Source of the DNA: a candidate division KSB1 bacterium
GTDB lineage: Bacteria; Zhuqueibacterota; Zhuqueibacteria; Zhuqueibacterales; Zhuqueibacteraceae
Reading direction: 5' to 3'
DNA length: 43,452 nt
NCBI GenBank assembly: GCA_034506175.1
Contig: JAPDQB010000052.1
Location: forward strand, 1 to 43,452
This document shows, piece by piece, positions 1 to 8,304 of this stretch. The position numbers and the translations under genes are program-made. The first letter of the stretch is position 1. The number at the start of each line of letters is the position of its first letter. The notes beneath the pieces were generated by a model that was not told where the DNA came from, made no database searches, and was given only the letters and a program-made list of their open reading frames with translations.

Positions 1-2
1 GA

Positions 3-92
3 CCTTATCCCGTTCTCGTCGGCGATCGAAAAAAGGTCCGAAAAAAATATATGCAAGAACTCAAAGCCCAGGCGCCTGTCGTGAAAAGTTAG
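3..92 (+). CDS. C-terminal end of an unidentified protein (partial)
   Basis: An open frame enters from the left edge and ends at TAG (90-92). It reads PYPVLVGDRKKVRKKYMQEL and then eight more residues. It is Lys/Arg rich and looks more protein-like than the other two forward frames, which are Arg/Ser-rich or random. I do not recognise the family. The stop codon is directly followed by a dispersed repeat that also occurs near 15912. It may instead be a chance open stretch, because only 29 codons are visible. Confidence 0.35.
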   Translation, partial: PYPVLVGDRKKVRKKYMQELKAQAPVVKS

Positions 93-120
93 TGACATTG
101 GGCTTCCAGCCTGCATGCAG
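89..120. repeat. dispersed short repeat, copy 1
   Basis: The 16-mer TTAGTGACATTGGGCT at 89-104 recurs exactly at 15912-15927. Both copies continue into related text containing AGCCTGC. The second copy runs into the GCCTGCGCTACG core that also forms the hairpins at 17342 and 23162. This suggests one family of interspersed repeats in this genome. No function is visible. Confidence 0.55.
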
Positions 121-210
121 ACAAGATCTCTGCGCCACATTTTCATCGTGATGGGTGGGCAAACGTACATGACAATTCTTCCCAAAAGAGTCATTTCTTC
201 ATCATCTTTC

Positions 211-315
211 TCAATGATAGGAGAGTGAGACTAAAAACTTTGGTTGGGGTAGCGGCATGATTTTTATGAACGGTAGTTTGAACTCTGCTGAAAAATGACG
301 TGTTGGTTTTGACAT
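211..315 (-). pseudogene. truncated IS3-family OrfA transposase start
   Basis: The 34-codon frame begins MSKPTRHFSAEFKL. This is the usual start of the helix-turn-helix OrfA protein of IS3-family elements (basic N-terminus, then the SAEFK motif). After residue 14 the family-like sequence stops and unrelated residues run to TGA at 211-213. A well-placed AAAGGAG precedes the ATG at 315. About 70 further OrfA residues and all of OrfB are missing. It is a dead fragment. Confidence 0.5.
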
Positions 316-391
316 ACGTGCGCTCCTTTTGACTTGGACAAGATAACACCTGAATTGTTCATTAGCAAGAGTGTCCAAGTTTAGGGGTGCA
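211..391 (-). mobile_element. remnant of an IS3-like insertion sequence end
   Basis: Read on the minus strand, the stretch starts with TGCACCCCTAAACTTGGACA (391 to 372), which has the TG start and look of an IS3-family terminal repeat. About 55 bases later comes a strong ribosome site (AAAGGAG, 7-base spacer) and an ATG at 315 opening a transposase-like OrfA start. ACTTGGACA (332-340) and TGTCCAAGT (372-380) also form a perfect inverted repeat. The element is cut off after about 14 codons, so only one end survives. The family assignment rests on the motif appearance and was not checked by search. Confidence 0.5.
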
Positions 392-504
392 CTTCAAGAC
401 AAACAGTCCAATTTAGAATATTCAACGCAATTTTCAAAGCTTTTTGAAGATCAGACACATGAATTCACCCTGGTTTCAGGTTTGAATCACATATTTTACA
501 AAAA

Positions 505-543
505 GCAAACCCGCCCGATCAACGGATTGACCCAGCGGGTTTG
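505..543 (-). terminator. intrinsic terminator after the beta-barrel gene
   Basis: CAAACCCGC and GCGGGTTTG (506-514 and 535-543) pair perfectly over nine bases around a 20-base loop. On the minus strand the stem is followed by CTTTTTG. It lies 42 bases beyond the stop of the minus-strand gene at 585-1850. Confidence 0.8.
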
Positions 544-584
544 AAAAAATTAATCAGGGATGGCGAGGGAATACTGGCGAGCGA

Positions 585-1850
585 CTACAACGGCGGCTCG
601 GAGTTGCCATTCTCGGCTTTCTCTTGTTTTTGGCGCTCGGCTTCGCCTTCGAGAATCCGCCGCAGGCGCTCAAGCTCGCGTTCAGCCTTGCGGCGCTCGT
701 CTTTGATGCGCTCCAATTCTTCCTCGGCCGATTCGGTTTCGCGCTGCTCTTTGATGATTTGCTCAAAAAGCTCTCGCCGACTTGCGGCCTTTTTCATCAA
801 AATATCGCGCTCGCTGATGGCGTAAAGTGAAGTGGGCAGAATCGCCACTTTGGTGCCGAGCGTGATGCGCCAATTGGGATAATTGGGCAAATCGGAAATT
901 TTGTTGACGCCGGGCTTGGTGTAATCGGTTTCGTCGGCGGCATTGGTCACGCGAATGTCGGCGTTCAACAGCATCATCATCCAGCGGTACGGCTTGTAGG
1001 TTACGCCCGGGCTGATGTAGGTCACGCTCTCGCGGCTGAAGGCGGTCACCGGCGGTTTTTGCAAAAAGGTGCGGCCGTGCACTTCAAATCGGAAATCGAA
1101 TTTATCAAACGGAAAAAGCATCGCCGCGCCGTAGTTCATCTCCTGGGTCATGGTCAGCACGCGCACAGTGTCTTTCGTGAAAATTTCCGGCGTCAATTTC
1201 GCGCCGACGTCGTTATGATTCCAATAGCCAAGATTGAAGTGCATGCTGAAACCGTCTTCGGGGTACAAGGGATCGCGCGCATAAGAAACCAGGGCATTGG
1301 CGCCAAAACTCGTTTTGCTGGCGGAATACGGCTCAAAAATCACATTATGCTCTTTCGCCGTTGGGAAGCGCACGCCGAGATCGAAGCCATAACTCAACGC
1401 GCTGCCCTTGCTGCCCAAAGAGCCAACCTTCAGAAACAAGAAGAGATCATCAAGCAGATTATATCCTTTATCGACGCTTTTGTTGGTGTCTTGATAAATG
1501 ACCGGCACAAACGACGCTTCAATGTGTTTGCTGATGCCGTAATTCAAGGAAAGCCCGCCCTGAACATCCCAAATCGTGACGGCGTTGATGGTGGTCTGCC
1601 CCGGTTGCGCCAACTTGGCGACTTTGCCAAAAAAACGGGTATGCGTCAACAAGGTGAGGTAGCCCGGTTCAAGTGTCCATGCCGAACGGACGGTGAGCGG
1701 CCCGCGCCCGGAATTGATTTGGCTGCTGGCCTGTTGCGGCGGCCACAACAGGCCGAACGTGAAGGCAACGATCAAAAGCCGTCCTAAATTCTCCTTCACA
1801 CGTCCAATCCGGTTGCTGTCTTGTGAAGGAACTTGAATCACTCGTTTCAT
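585..1850 (-). CDS. outer-membrane beta-barrel protein with C-terminal coiled coil
   Basis: Unnamed envelope protein of 421 residues. The ATG at 1850 is preferred over an upstream in-frame TTG (1865), because GGAG lies nine bases before the ATG and would otherwise be coding. A hydrophobic signal segment at about residues 22-42 ends in ASSQ. The middle part is rich in alternating hydrophobic/aromatic stretches with Gly/Asn/Asp turns (for example GYWNHNDVG and KFDFRFEVHGRTF), as in transporter-like or porin-like barrels. The last ~75 residues are highly charged (Glu, Arg, Lys) and predict a long coiled coil, which is odd for a barrel and could reach into the periplasm. It lies downstream of the tol-pal operon but is separated from it by a terminator and 400 bases, so it is probably transcribed on its own. 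Function unknown. Confidence 0.75.
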   Translation of the reverse strand: MKRVIQVPSQDSNRIGRVKENLGRLLIVAFTFGLLWPPQQASSQINSGRGPLTVRSAWTLEPGYLTLLTHTRFFGKVAKLAQPGQTTINAVTIWDVQGGLSLNYGISKHIEASFVPVIYQDTNKSVDKGYNLLDDLFLFLKVGSLGSKGSALSYGFDLGVRFPTAKEHNVIFEPYSASKTSFGANALVSYARDPLYPEDGFSMHFNLGYWNHNDVGAKLTPEIFTKDTVRVLTMTQEMNYGAAMLFPFDKFDFRFEVHGRTFLQKPPVTAFSRESVTYISPGVTYKPYRWMMMLLNADIRVTNAADETDYTKPGVNKISDLPNYPNWRITLGTKVAILPTSLYAISERDILMKKAASRRELFEQIIKEQRETESAEEELERIKDERRKAERELERLRRILEGEAERQKQEKAENGNSEPPL

Positions 1851-2266
1851 AGGTACTGTCTCCAAAATAGTGTAACGTCCTTGTCGCTTAGGTGTTGTCT
1901 TTTTGAAAAGACCCGGTTACGCTCGATCGCGTTCTCAAAACGGCAAAAAATCCCGGTGATTTTGATTCAACCAATCCTTAATTCATCGGAGAAATACCAA
2001 CAGCAGGGTGAGGATGCAGAAAGAAAAAAAACAACTTGTGAGGGGAAATAATAAATGCAGGGGGAGTATTTTACAGAAAAGATTTTTTTGTTCGCTTTTT
2101 GCAACCAAACCGGCGTTGCCAGGGTGAGTTTTACAAGCTCAGTAAGTCAAGAAGCAAAGGCTTTTGAAAAACAATGGCCGACAAAACGATAAAAAATTAT
2201 TTTATCGGCTATTATTTTTTCCTTTTCCATGCTGCGCTTTTGCGGTGGGCAAGACAATCGTTTTGA
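1851..2266. other. intergenic gap upstream of the beta-barrel gene
   Basis: No gene is visible in these 416 bases. The stretch holds the small hairpin GTCTTTT-TG-AAAAGAC (1897-1912) close to the barrel gene start, and the terminator-like stem at 2187-2207. The promoter of the barrel gene should lie here, but I see no convincing -35/-10 pair. Confidence 0.4.
2187..2207 (-). terminator. AT-rich terminator-like hairpin after cpoB
   Basis: CGATAAAA (2187-2194) and TTTTATCG (2200-2207) pair perfectly around a five-base loop. On the minus strand the stem is followed by TTTTGT. It lies 60 bases after the stop of the last tol-pal gene. The stem is AT-rich, so termination may be partial. Confidence 0.5.
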
Positions 2267-3064
2267 TCAGCGCTTCAACTCCTGCAATCGCGAGCGCGCG
2301 AGACTGGCTTCGTTGGTTTGCGGAAAGCGTTTGATCAACGCTTCCAAATTTTCTCTGGCAGCCTGCGTTTTCCCCAACGCGATTTGGGCATAAGACATTT
2401 TCAGCATGGCCGCCGGCACTTTTTCACCCGCCGGGTATTGCGTGATCACGATTTGGAAAGCTTGCACGGCCTCATTGTATTTTTTCTGCGAGTAATTGCA
2501 CTCGCCGATCCAATACTGCGCATTATCGGCGAGATCGCTTTCTGGAAGCAATTGCAAATACTGCGCAAAGCCCTGCTGTGCCAGGGCGTACTGGCCTTTG
2601 ACAAAATCCTGATACGCCGAATCGTACAACCGCTGCGCCTCATCGAGCCGGCGCCGGATCGCGGTTTTCACTTGCGAGCTGTCGACGCCTCGACTTCCGT
2701 TATTGGTGGTGTCGGCGCCCGGCGAAATCGCCGGCGCTGTCAGGCGAAGCTTGGATGGCAGATTGGAAATCCGGCGGCCGGTTTCTTCGAGACGATCATT
2801 GAGAATCTGCGATTGTTCGGCGAGCTGATTGAGCTGCACCTGAATATCGGCGCGCAGCCGGTTGTTCGCTTCCGTGCTTTGCTCGGTCAATGTGGTCAGC
2901 TTCGCAATTGCCGCGCGCAATCTTCTCTGCTCGGCGCGCAGCGAATCAATCTGCGCGCGGATGTAGAAAGAATCGTTTTTGAAGCTGACGATTTCCTTCC
3001 GTGTCGCGCAGCCAGCGATCAACACCAAGCCGACCAGCGAAATTATTTTCAGCAAGTTTTTCAT
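2267..3064 (-). CDS. cpoB: Tol-Pal system protein CpoB/YbgF (TPR lipoprotein)
   Basis: Periplasmic partner of the Tol-Pal complex. In E. coli it links outer-membrane constriction to septal peptidoglycan synthesis. The 265-residue protein starts at the ATG at 3064, preceded by GAGAGG; an in-frame GTG at 3076 is less likely. The signal peptide ends in a lipobox (LIAG before Cys), so this copy is probably lipid-anchored, unlike the soluble E. coli protein. A coiled coil follows at about residues 25-95. From about residue 140 come three TPR units, including YDSAYQDFVKGQYALAQQGF, which is the classic YbgF C-terminal repeat. It is the last gene of tolQ-tolR-tolA-tolB-pal-cpoB, about 100 bases after pal. 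Confidence 0.9.
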   Translation of the reverse strand: MKNLLKIISLVGLVLIAGCATRKEIVSFKNDSFYIRAQIDSLRAEQRRLRAAIAKLTTLTEQSTEANNRLRADIQVQLNQLAEQSQILNDRLEETGRRISNLPSKLRLTAPAISPGADTTNNGSRGVDSSQVKTAIRRRLDEAQRLYDSAYQDFVKGQYALAQQGFAQYLQLLPESDLADNAQYWIGECNYSQKKYNEAVQAFQIVITQYPAGEKVPAAMLKMSYAQIALGKTQAARENLEALIKRFPQTNEASLARSRLQELKR

Positions 3065-3170
3065 TTTTCCTCTCACCTAAAATAATTGCAACGAAAAGAG
3101 AACCCTCTGGGCATCGCCGCAATAAAAATTGTGTTACAAGCGGCAGGCTCAACAACCAGCATCCAGCCAC

Positions 3171-3740
3171 TCATCTTCTGGCAAATTCCGCCCGGCGATT
3201 TCTCGCCCAGGCCTCTTCCGTGCTGCGGGTATCGACTGGCCGTTCCTTGCCGTAGCTGATGGTGGAAATTTGCGCGGGATTGACGCCGAGTGAAATCAAA
3301 TAATCTTTTGCGGCTTTGGCACGTTTATCGCCAAGCGCCAAATTATACTCCACCGTGCCGCGCTCGTCACAATGGCCTTCGATCATCACGCGGGCGTCAG
3401 GATGGGCTTTGAGAACGCGAGCATTGTCGGCGAGTGTTTGCAAAGCCTCCGGCGTAAGCTCATAACGATCAAAATCAAAGTAAATGGTTTGCAAAACGAA
3501 CGGCACCGCGCTTTCGGTTGCTGGTTTCGTTTCTTCCTTCGGCTGATAAGCCGGCGCCGCCGGTTCTGGCGCGCGCGTTACCCTGGACGCCGGTTCTTCG
3601 CTGGCCTGTGTTTGCACCGTTTTTTTTGAGCCGGAACAGCCGGCCCAAACCAGAAGTGACATGATTACAAAGAAAAACATTTCTGATTTTACAGCAAAGG
3701 CCAGCAACGAATTTGAAGTTTGTTTCAAAAAATGGGGCAT
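3171..3740 (-). CDS. pal: peptidoglycan-associated lipoprotein Pal
   Basis: Outer-membrane lipoprotein that grips peptidoglycan through an OmpA-like domain and binds TolB. It has 189 residues. The start at 3740 has AAGGAG six bases upstream. The signal peptide is unusually long, with the lipobox LVWAG before Cys35. A Pro/Glu-rich linker follows, then the OmpA domain from about residue 85, starting IYFDFDRYEL. The HCDERGT segment holds the Asp and Arg that contact meso-diaminopimelate, and NRRAEF closes the domain. A start at Met21 would give a normal-length signal peptide but has no ribosome site. Confidence 0.95.
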   Translation of the reverse strand: MPHFLKQTSNSLLAFAVKSEMFFFVIMSLLVWAGCSGSKKTVQTQASEEPASRVTRAPEPAAPAYQPKEETKPATESAVPFVLQTIYFDFDRYELTPEALQTLADNARVLKAHPDARVMIEGHCDERGTVEYNLALGDKRAKAAKDYLISLGVNPAQISTISYGKERPVDTRSTEEAWARNRRAEFARR

Positions 3741-3855
3741 TTCGATCTCCTTATGAAATTCATCTGAAGATGATTGTAACTTGTAAATTTTAAATTGAAA
3801 ATTTTCAATTTAAAATTTACAATATTTTTGATCCAACGGAAAGTTTACGCTACGG

Positions 3856-5229
3856 TTATTCCTTGCACAAAAAATCTTCCGCCGGCCGGGCGTTCAACGA
3901 CCAGGCCGGGCTGGTGCACGTTCCTTTATAAGTCAATCGCCGCACGTCGGTTCCGTCCGACAGCATCGAATAAATGTCGCTGCGGCCGTCGCGCGTCGAA
4001 CTGAATGCCAGGCGGTAACCGTCCGGCGACCAGCAGGGATCTTCATTACTGCCGGCGTTATTGGTGAGCTGCATCAACGTTTCACCGATCATGTCGTAAA
4101 TAAAAATATCGAATCCGCCGGGGCCGCGAGACACAAAAGCGATTTTATCCCCGCGCGGCGACCAGGCTGGCGAGTCGATGTATTTTAAATCAATCGCCAA
4201 ACGCCGCAGGTTGGCGCCTTCCGCGTCCATGATGAAAAGCTGCGGATTGCCCAACCGGTCGGAGGTGAAAACGATCTCGCGTCCGGTCGGCGACCAGCTC
4301 GGCGAGGCATCGATCGCCGGATGCTGCGTCAAGCGCTGCAAGTGCTTGTTATAAACGTCCATCACATAAATCTCCGCGTTGCCATCTTTGGTGGAGACAA
4401 AGGCGATCTTTTTTCCGTCTGGCGACCACACCGGCGAGGAATGCAGGCCGTTGTCCTTGATCAGATAACTCTGCCGGCTGGCAATCAAATCCACAACGAA
4501 CAAATCCGGGTTGCCGCGTTGATAGGAGGTAAAAACAATCTCGCGGCCGTCATTCGACCAGGCCGGCGTCAAGTTGAGCGTTTTCAGATTTGTTACCTGA
4601 CGTAAATTCGTGCCGTCATATTCCATCACGAAAATCTCCTTGCCTTCGCTCGCGGCGGCAGTGAAGGTGATGCGGCTTTTCGCAATGCCCTTTTCACCGG
4701 TGAGACTGTTCACGATATCATCGGCGAGCGAATGAACCAGCAGGCGCAAATTTTCCGGGCAGCCGCGATAAACTTTTTGCTCCAACGTTTTGCCCGTCAC
4801 CATATCCAAAAGCTGCCCTTCCAGTGTGAGCTTCTTTGACACGAGAGAAATTTGGGTTTGCACCGCCAATCGAATCGGGCTGCTCGGGCGGCTCAATGCC
4901 AATTCAAGACGCAACGCTTCAGGATTGGCCCGACTTTCTTCGGTCTGATAGGCCGCGATCACGCTCGAGGCCCACAAATCGTTGTCGAGAATATCGACAG
5001 CGCGCTGCCCCAGTTCTTTCGTCGCTTGATCGCGCAATTGGCAGGGCTTCAATTCAATCGGCAGGCGCGTGAAGGCTCTGGTCTCGGCGCGGAGGCGGAC
5101 TTCAGTTTGGGCTGAGGTGGCATTGGGAAACGCAAGTATCAATAAACCAAGGCGATTCAAAAGATAAAATGCCCAACGGATAGAAACGACGCAACGGATG
5201 AAAGAATTGTTGTGTATTTGATTTTTCAT
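3856..5229 (-). CDS. tolB: Tol-Pal system beta-propeller protein TolB
   Basis: Periplasmic TolB binds Pal and is pulled on by the TolQRA motor. The protein has 457 residues. The ATG at 5229 fits best, because an earlier in-frame TTG would overlap the upstream gene. A hydrophobic signal segment at about residues 20-40 ends near TSAQ. The N-terminal alpha/beta domain spans about 45-190. At least five WD40-like (PD40) repeats follow, each with the signature W-S-P-D/T-G-x-x-I-x-F (for example SPVWSPDGKKIAFVS and SPSWSPTGREIVFTS). The start lies 20 bases after the stop of the TonB/TolA-like gene. Confidence 0.95.
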   Translation of the reverse strand: MKNQIHNNSFIRCVVSIRWAFYLLNRLGLLILAFPNATSAQTEVRLRAETRAFTRLPIELKPCQLRDQATKELGQRAVDILDNDLWASSVIAAYQTEESRANPEALRLELALSRPSSPIRLAVQTQISLVSKKLTLEGQLLDMVTGKTLEQKVYRGCPENLRLLVHSLADDIVNSLTGEKGIAKSRITFTAAASEGKEIFVMEYDGTNLRQVTNLKTLNLTPAWSNDGREIVFTSYQRGNPDLFVVDLIASRQSYLIKDNGLHSSPVWSPDGKKIAFVSTKDGNAEIYVMDVYNKHLQRLTQHPAIDASPSWSPTGREIVFTSDRLGNPQLFIMDAEGANLRRLAIDLKYIDSPAWSPRGDKIAFVSRGPGGFDIFIYDMIGETLMQLTNNAGSNEDPCWSPDGYRLAFSSTRDGRSDIYSMLSDGTDVRRLTYKGTCTSPAWSLNARPAEDFLCKE

Positions 5230-5248
5230 TTTTTCCACTGCAAATTTA

Positions 5249-5917
5249 TCAGTACGCCACAAAATCAAAATGCACGCCCAGCGTTTCCAGCCCGGAACCG
5301 GTGGGCAAAGGCGGCATGGGATTGGCGCTGTAAACCGCGCGTTGGGCGGCTTGATCGAACGCGATACTGCCGCTGGATTGCTCGAGGTGGATGTCCGTAA
5401 CTTCGCCGCTGCGCTTGATTTTGAAATACACCGTTGCCAGGCGCAGGCCCTGTCCGCTGAACGGCGGCTGCCAATTGCTTTCGATGCGAAATTGAATCAG
5501 TGCGATATAATGCGGAAAGGGAAAATCCGGCGCATCGAGTTTGAGCGAATTGCCGCCGATTGCCGCCGCAGAGCCTTGCCCGCCTGTCGAGCTTGAAGCT
5601 CGAGAAGCCGTGGCGTTGGATTGGGTTGCCGGTGGTTTCTCTGCCGCCGGCGTTTTTTTCGGCGCGATTTTGGGGGAAACTTTAATCGGCTCTTCCTTTC
5701 TTTCAGCCGGCTTGAAATTCGGCACAACCGCTTTCGGCTCTGCGGCGGCAGGTTGACTCGTTGCGGCGGGCACAACGGCGGGTTTGGCGACCAAGGTCGC
5801 GGTGATCAAACGTGGATAGCCGCGCGCCACGGGACTCGACAGGCTGCGGCTCACGAGCCAGAGCAGGATAAGCACTGTGAGATGGGCGGCGGCAGAAATG
5901 ATTAACGCACGTTTCAT
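5249..5917 (-). CDS. TolA/TonB-like energy-transducing protein
   Basis: It occupies the TolA position and probably links the TolQR motor in the inner membrane to TolB and the outer membrane. The 222 residues contain one N-terminal membrane helix (residues 4-25, starting RALIISAAAHLTVLILLW), a Pro/Lys/Ala-rich spacer (about 45-110), and a TonB C-terminal domain (about 140-222) with the pattern VYFKIKRSGEVTDIHLEQSS followed by FDQAAQRAV. The linker is far shorter than the ~300-residue helical domain of E. coli TolA, so the family match is to TonB. The gene overlaps the tolR stop by ATGA, implying translational coupling. Confidence 0.88.
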   Translation of the reverse strand: MKRALIISAAAHLTVLILLWLVSRSLSSPVARGYPRLITATLVAKPAVVPAATSQPAAAEPKAVVPNFKPAERKEEPIKVSPKIAPKKTPAAEKPPATQSNATASRASSSTGGQGSAAAIGGNSLKLDAPDFPFPHYIALIQFRIESNWQPPFSGQGLRLATVYFKIKRSGEVTDIHLEQSSGSIAFDQAAQRAVYSANPMPPLPTGSGLETLGVHFDFVAY

Positions 5918-6327
5918 CTTGGCGTTTGGCTGGGCGGTTCCTCTTCGAGAACCAGCCCCACATTCTCAATGCCGGCGCGGCGCACCGCATCCATGATTTT
6001 GATTACCTGACCGTAGGCCACCGCCGCATCACCTTCGAGCAAAACCGGCAAATCCGGCGAGCTTTTGTGAAGCTGCGTCACGCGTGCGGCGAGATTTTCC
6101 ATTGTGACTTTTTCTTGATTGACAAAAAGCTGGTTGCTGCGGTCGATGGCGATGATGACGGCCCGCTGCGGCTGCGATTGCCGCGCCCCGGCTTTCGGTA
6201 GATCCACTTTCACTCCGGCGCGCATGAACGGGGCCGAAATGATGAAAACGATCAACAGCACCATCGTGACATCAACGAGCGAAGTCACGTTGATATCCGG
6301 CGCGATTTTCACTCTTCGATTTTTCAC
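5914..6327 (-). CDS. tolR: biopolymer transporter TolR/ExbD
   Basis: Proton-channel subunit of the Tol motor in the inner membrane. The 137 residues include a single N-terminal membrane helix at about 15-36. It contains LVDVTMVLLIVFII, and its Asp is the conserved proton-binding residue of TolR/ExbD. A periplasmic domain follows (about 45-130). Translation starts at GTG 6327, 56 bases inside the end of tolQ, and ends in an ATGA overlap with the TonB-like gene. The tight overlaps on both sides show one translational unit. Confidence 0.93.
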   Translation of the reverse strand: MKNRRVKIAPDINVTSLVDVTMVLLIVFIISAPFMRAGVKVDLPKAGARQSQPQRAVIIAIDRSNQLFVNQEKVTMENLAARVTQLHKSSPDLPVLLEGDAAVAYGQVIKIMDAVRRAGIENVGLVLEEEPPSQTPR

Positions 6328-7102
6328 GATGCCACCAGTTGATAAAATAAATTTTCAGTTCGGTGGTGAGACGAATAAAACCGTCTTCGATTTGCCGCAG
6401 CCGCGTTGACAAAAAATTATGGCATAACACCGCTGGAATCGCCACCGCGAGTCCGGCAACAGTGGTAATCAATGCTTCCGCAATGCCCGGCGCGACAACG
6501 GAAAGATCGGCGTTGCCGCTGCGGCTAATGGCCAGAAACGCGTTCATGATGCCCCACACCGTGCCGAGCAAACCGATAAACGGGCTGGCGGTGGTAATCG
6601 TCGCCAGCGACGACAAACCCGATTCGAGCTGGGAAAATTCAATATCGGTCGCGGTTTCTAGGCGCATGCTTAAATCATGCTCGAGCGTGTGGTTGGCGCG
6701 CTCAGCCAACGACTCGGTAGCCGAAACAGGATTCTTCGCGCCGACGTAACGATCAAAAGCCGCGGCGAGCGTCACTTGCCCTTCTTCAAAAATCCGGTTC
6801 ACCGGGCTGGGGCGGTTTTTAACGGCCCTGGCATAAATCGTCGGCAAATCAGCGTTGGGCCGGAGCAGATTGAGCAGGCGATGGTAATCACGATGAAAAG
6901 ACCGAAATTGCCAGTATTTATTCAGCGTGATCGACCACGATAAAATTGACAGCGCCAGCAATGAAAGCAAAACACCTTTCGTAAAAAGATCGGCTTGCGC
7001 GACGAGATCCATCACCCCGTTTCCAGGCAAGGCCGGGCTTGCGACGGGCAAGGCGAATATCGTCAAACTCAGTAGAGGAAAAAACATGCGATACGATTTC
7101 AT
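6272..7102 (-). CDS. tolQ: Tol-Pal motor subunit TolQ/ExbB
   Basis: Inner-membrane channel protein of the Tol motor (MotA/TolQ/ExbB family). The 276 residues start at the ATG at 7102. An ATG five codons later and a TTG at 7129 are alternatives, and none has a strong ribosome site. An N-terminal membrane segment spans about 30-50 (LLSLLALSILSWSI). The two conserved channel helices lie in the C-terminal half: SPFIGLLGTVWGIMNAF, and EALITTVAGLAVAIPAV with the family Thr. It is the first gene of the six-gene minus-strand operon and is divergent from the cupredoxin-like gene at 7417. Confidence 0.93.
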   Translation of the reverse strand: MKSYRMFFPLLSLTIFALPVASPALPGNGVMDLVAQADLFTKGVLLSLLALSILSWSITLNKYWQFRSFHRDYHRLLNLLRPNADLPTIYARAVKNRPSPVNRIFEEGQVTLAAAFDRYVGAKNPVSATESLAERANHTLEHDLSMRLETATDIEFSQLESGLSSLATITTASPFIGLLGTVWGIMNAFLAISRSGNADLSVVAPGIAEALITTVAGLAVAIPAVLCHNFLSTRLRQIEDGFIRLTTELKIYFINWWHREKSKSENRAGYQRDFAR

Positions 7103-7334
7103 GCTTAATTTGACTCGACACGCTTCCAAAGTGAATCAATATGGCGTCATCATAATTGGACGATTTTTGTGATGCAAAAGTTGCCTCACGTGATCATGCC
7201 GCATCATGCGTAATAAATTAAGATTTTTTTTTGTTCAGTGCAAGAGGTTTCTCCCCTGTGGGTGATGCCACAGATTTTCTAAAATGACAATGTTTCACCC
7301 CAGACCGAGCCTTACCAGCATCTGGAAAAATCCC

Positions 7335-7363
7335 TTGACTAAAACTGAAAAAAGAGCTATTAT
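7335..7363 (+). promoter_or_regulatory. sigma-70-type promoter of the cupredoxin-like gene
   Basis: TTGACT (7335-7340) and TATTAT (7358-7363) are separated by exactly 17 bases. They lie about 55 bases upstream of the ATG at 7417. The sequence between has no competing gene. Confidence 0.75.
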
Positions 7364-7416
7364 AAAGCTGTTCACTTCAAACAACTGAAAAATTTATCTT
7401 CAAAGGAGGCGTTGAA

Positions 7417-8238
7417 ATGCGGAAGTTTTCTTTGTTGTTGCTTCTCGGTGTGATGGCTGTTTTTATGTTTGGTTTTGTAAATTTTAATGGCAAAAATGAG
7501 AAGACCCCGACTCTCCTTCAAAAAGAATTCAGGAAGATCGAGGCGGCGACGAAATCCGATGCGCCCGCGGCAATTTCATCGTACACTGAGATCATGGTGG
7601 TTGCCGGCGGATCGGTGAGCGGAACAGTGACGTACGCCGGCACGGTTATGACGCCGAAAAAATTGGAGGTAACCAAAGATGTGGCGGTTTGCGGCAAAGA
7701 AGGCCATGTCGATGAAAGTTTGATTGTTGGCGCGAATAAGGGCATTAAAGACGTTGTGGTGTCGATCACAGGCATCAAACAGGGAAAGTCCATGGAAACG
7801 CTCGGTGCCAGCTTTGTTCTCGATCAGAAAGTTTGTGTTTATCGCCCACACGTGCTCGTTGTGCCAATCAACAAGCCGGTAAAGATTTTGAATAGCGATG
7901 GCATTTTGCACAATATTCATACCTACAGCAAAAAGAATCCTCCAAAGAACGTCGCGCAGCCGAAATTCAAAAAGGAATTGACCGAAATGTTCGCCCATCC
8001 GGAAGCCGTTGCGGTCAAATGTGACGTGCACGGCTGGATGAGCGCGTGGATCATTGCTGTCGATCATCCTTATTATGCCGTAACCGACGCGAATGGCAAG
8101 TTTACGATTGCGGATGTTCCAGCCGGAACATACACCGTCGAGTTTTGGCAGGAAAAGCTTGGCATGCAAAACAAGCAAGTGACCGTTGCCGCCAGCGGTA
8201 CCACAACGGTTGATTTTGTCTATCCAGCGGCGAAATGA
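7417..8238 (+). CDS. secreted cupredoxin-like protein with carboxypeptidase-regulatory-like tail
   Basis: Predicted periplasmic or exported protein of 273 residues. AAAGGAGG precedes the ATG by seven bases. A signal peptide covers residues 1-22. The central part (about 65-210) resembles the cupredoxin-like family found next to electron-transport or oxidative-stress genes in many uncultured phyla. It has the CGKEGH motif, LNSDGILHNIHTYS, and KCDVHGWMSAW, whose His, Cys, His and Met are placed like type 1 copper ligands. The last ~60 residues (TDANGKFTIADVPAGTYTVE) form a carboxypeptidase-regulatory-like beta-sandwich. It is a single-gene unit with its own promoter and terminator. Copper binding is inferred from the ligand pattern, and the redox partner is unknown. 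Confidence 0.8.
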   Translation: MRKFSLLLLLGVMAVFMFGFVNFNGKNEKTPTLLQKEFRKIEAATKSDAPAAISSYTEIMVVAGGSVSGTVTYAGTVMTPKKLEVTKDVAVCGKEGHVDESLIVGANKGIKDVVVSITGIKQGKSMETLGASFVLDQKVCVYRPHVLVVPINKPVKILNSDGILHNIHTYSKKNPPKNVAQPKFKKELTEMFAHPEAVAVKCDVHGWMSAWIIAVDHPYYAVTDANGKFTIADVPAGTYTVEFWQEKLGMQNKQVTVAASGTTTVDFVYPAAK

Positions 8239-8262
8239 AATTAGTTTTTGTGGAAAATAAAG

Positions 8263-8304
8263 GCGCGGTTCGACAAGCTGACGTTGTCGAGGCCGCGCTT
8301 TTTA
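8263..8304 (+). terminator. intrinsic terminator of the cupredoxin-like gene
   Basis: GCGCGGTTCGACAA pairs with TTGTCGAGGCCGCGC (one bulge) around a seven-base loop. It is followed by TTTTTATTT. It starts 25 bases after the stop codon at 8238. Confidence 0.88.

Noticed and set aside
1059..1787. Plus-strand frame opposite the beta-barrel gene
   Set aside because: No signal peptide or motif; the minus-strand frame has ribosome site, signal peptide and terminator.
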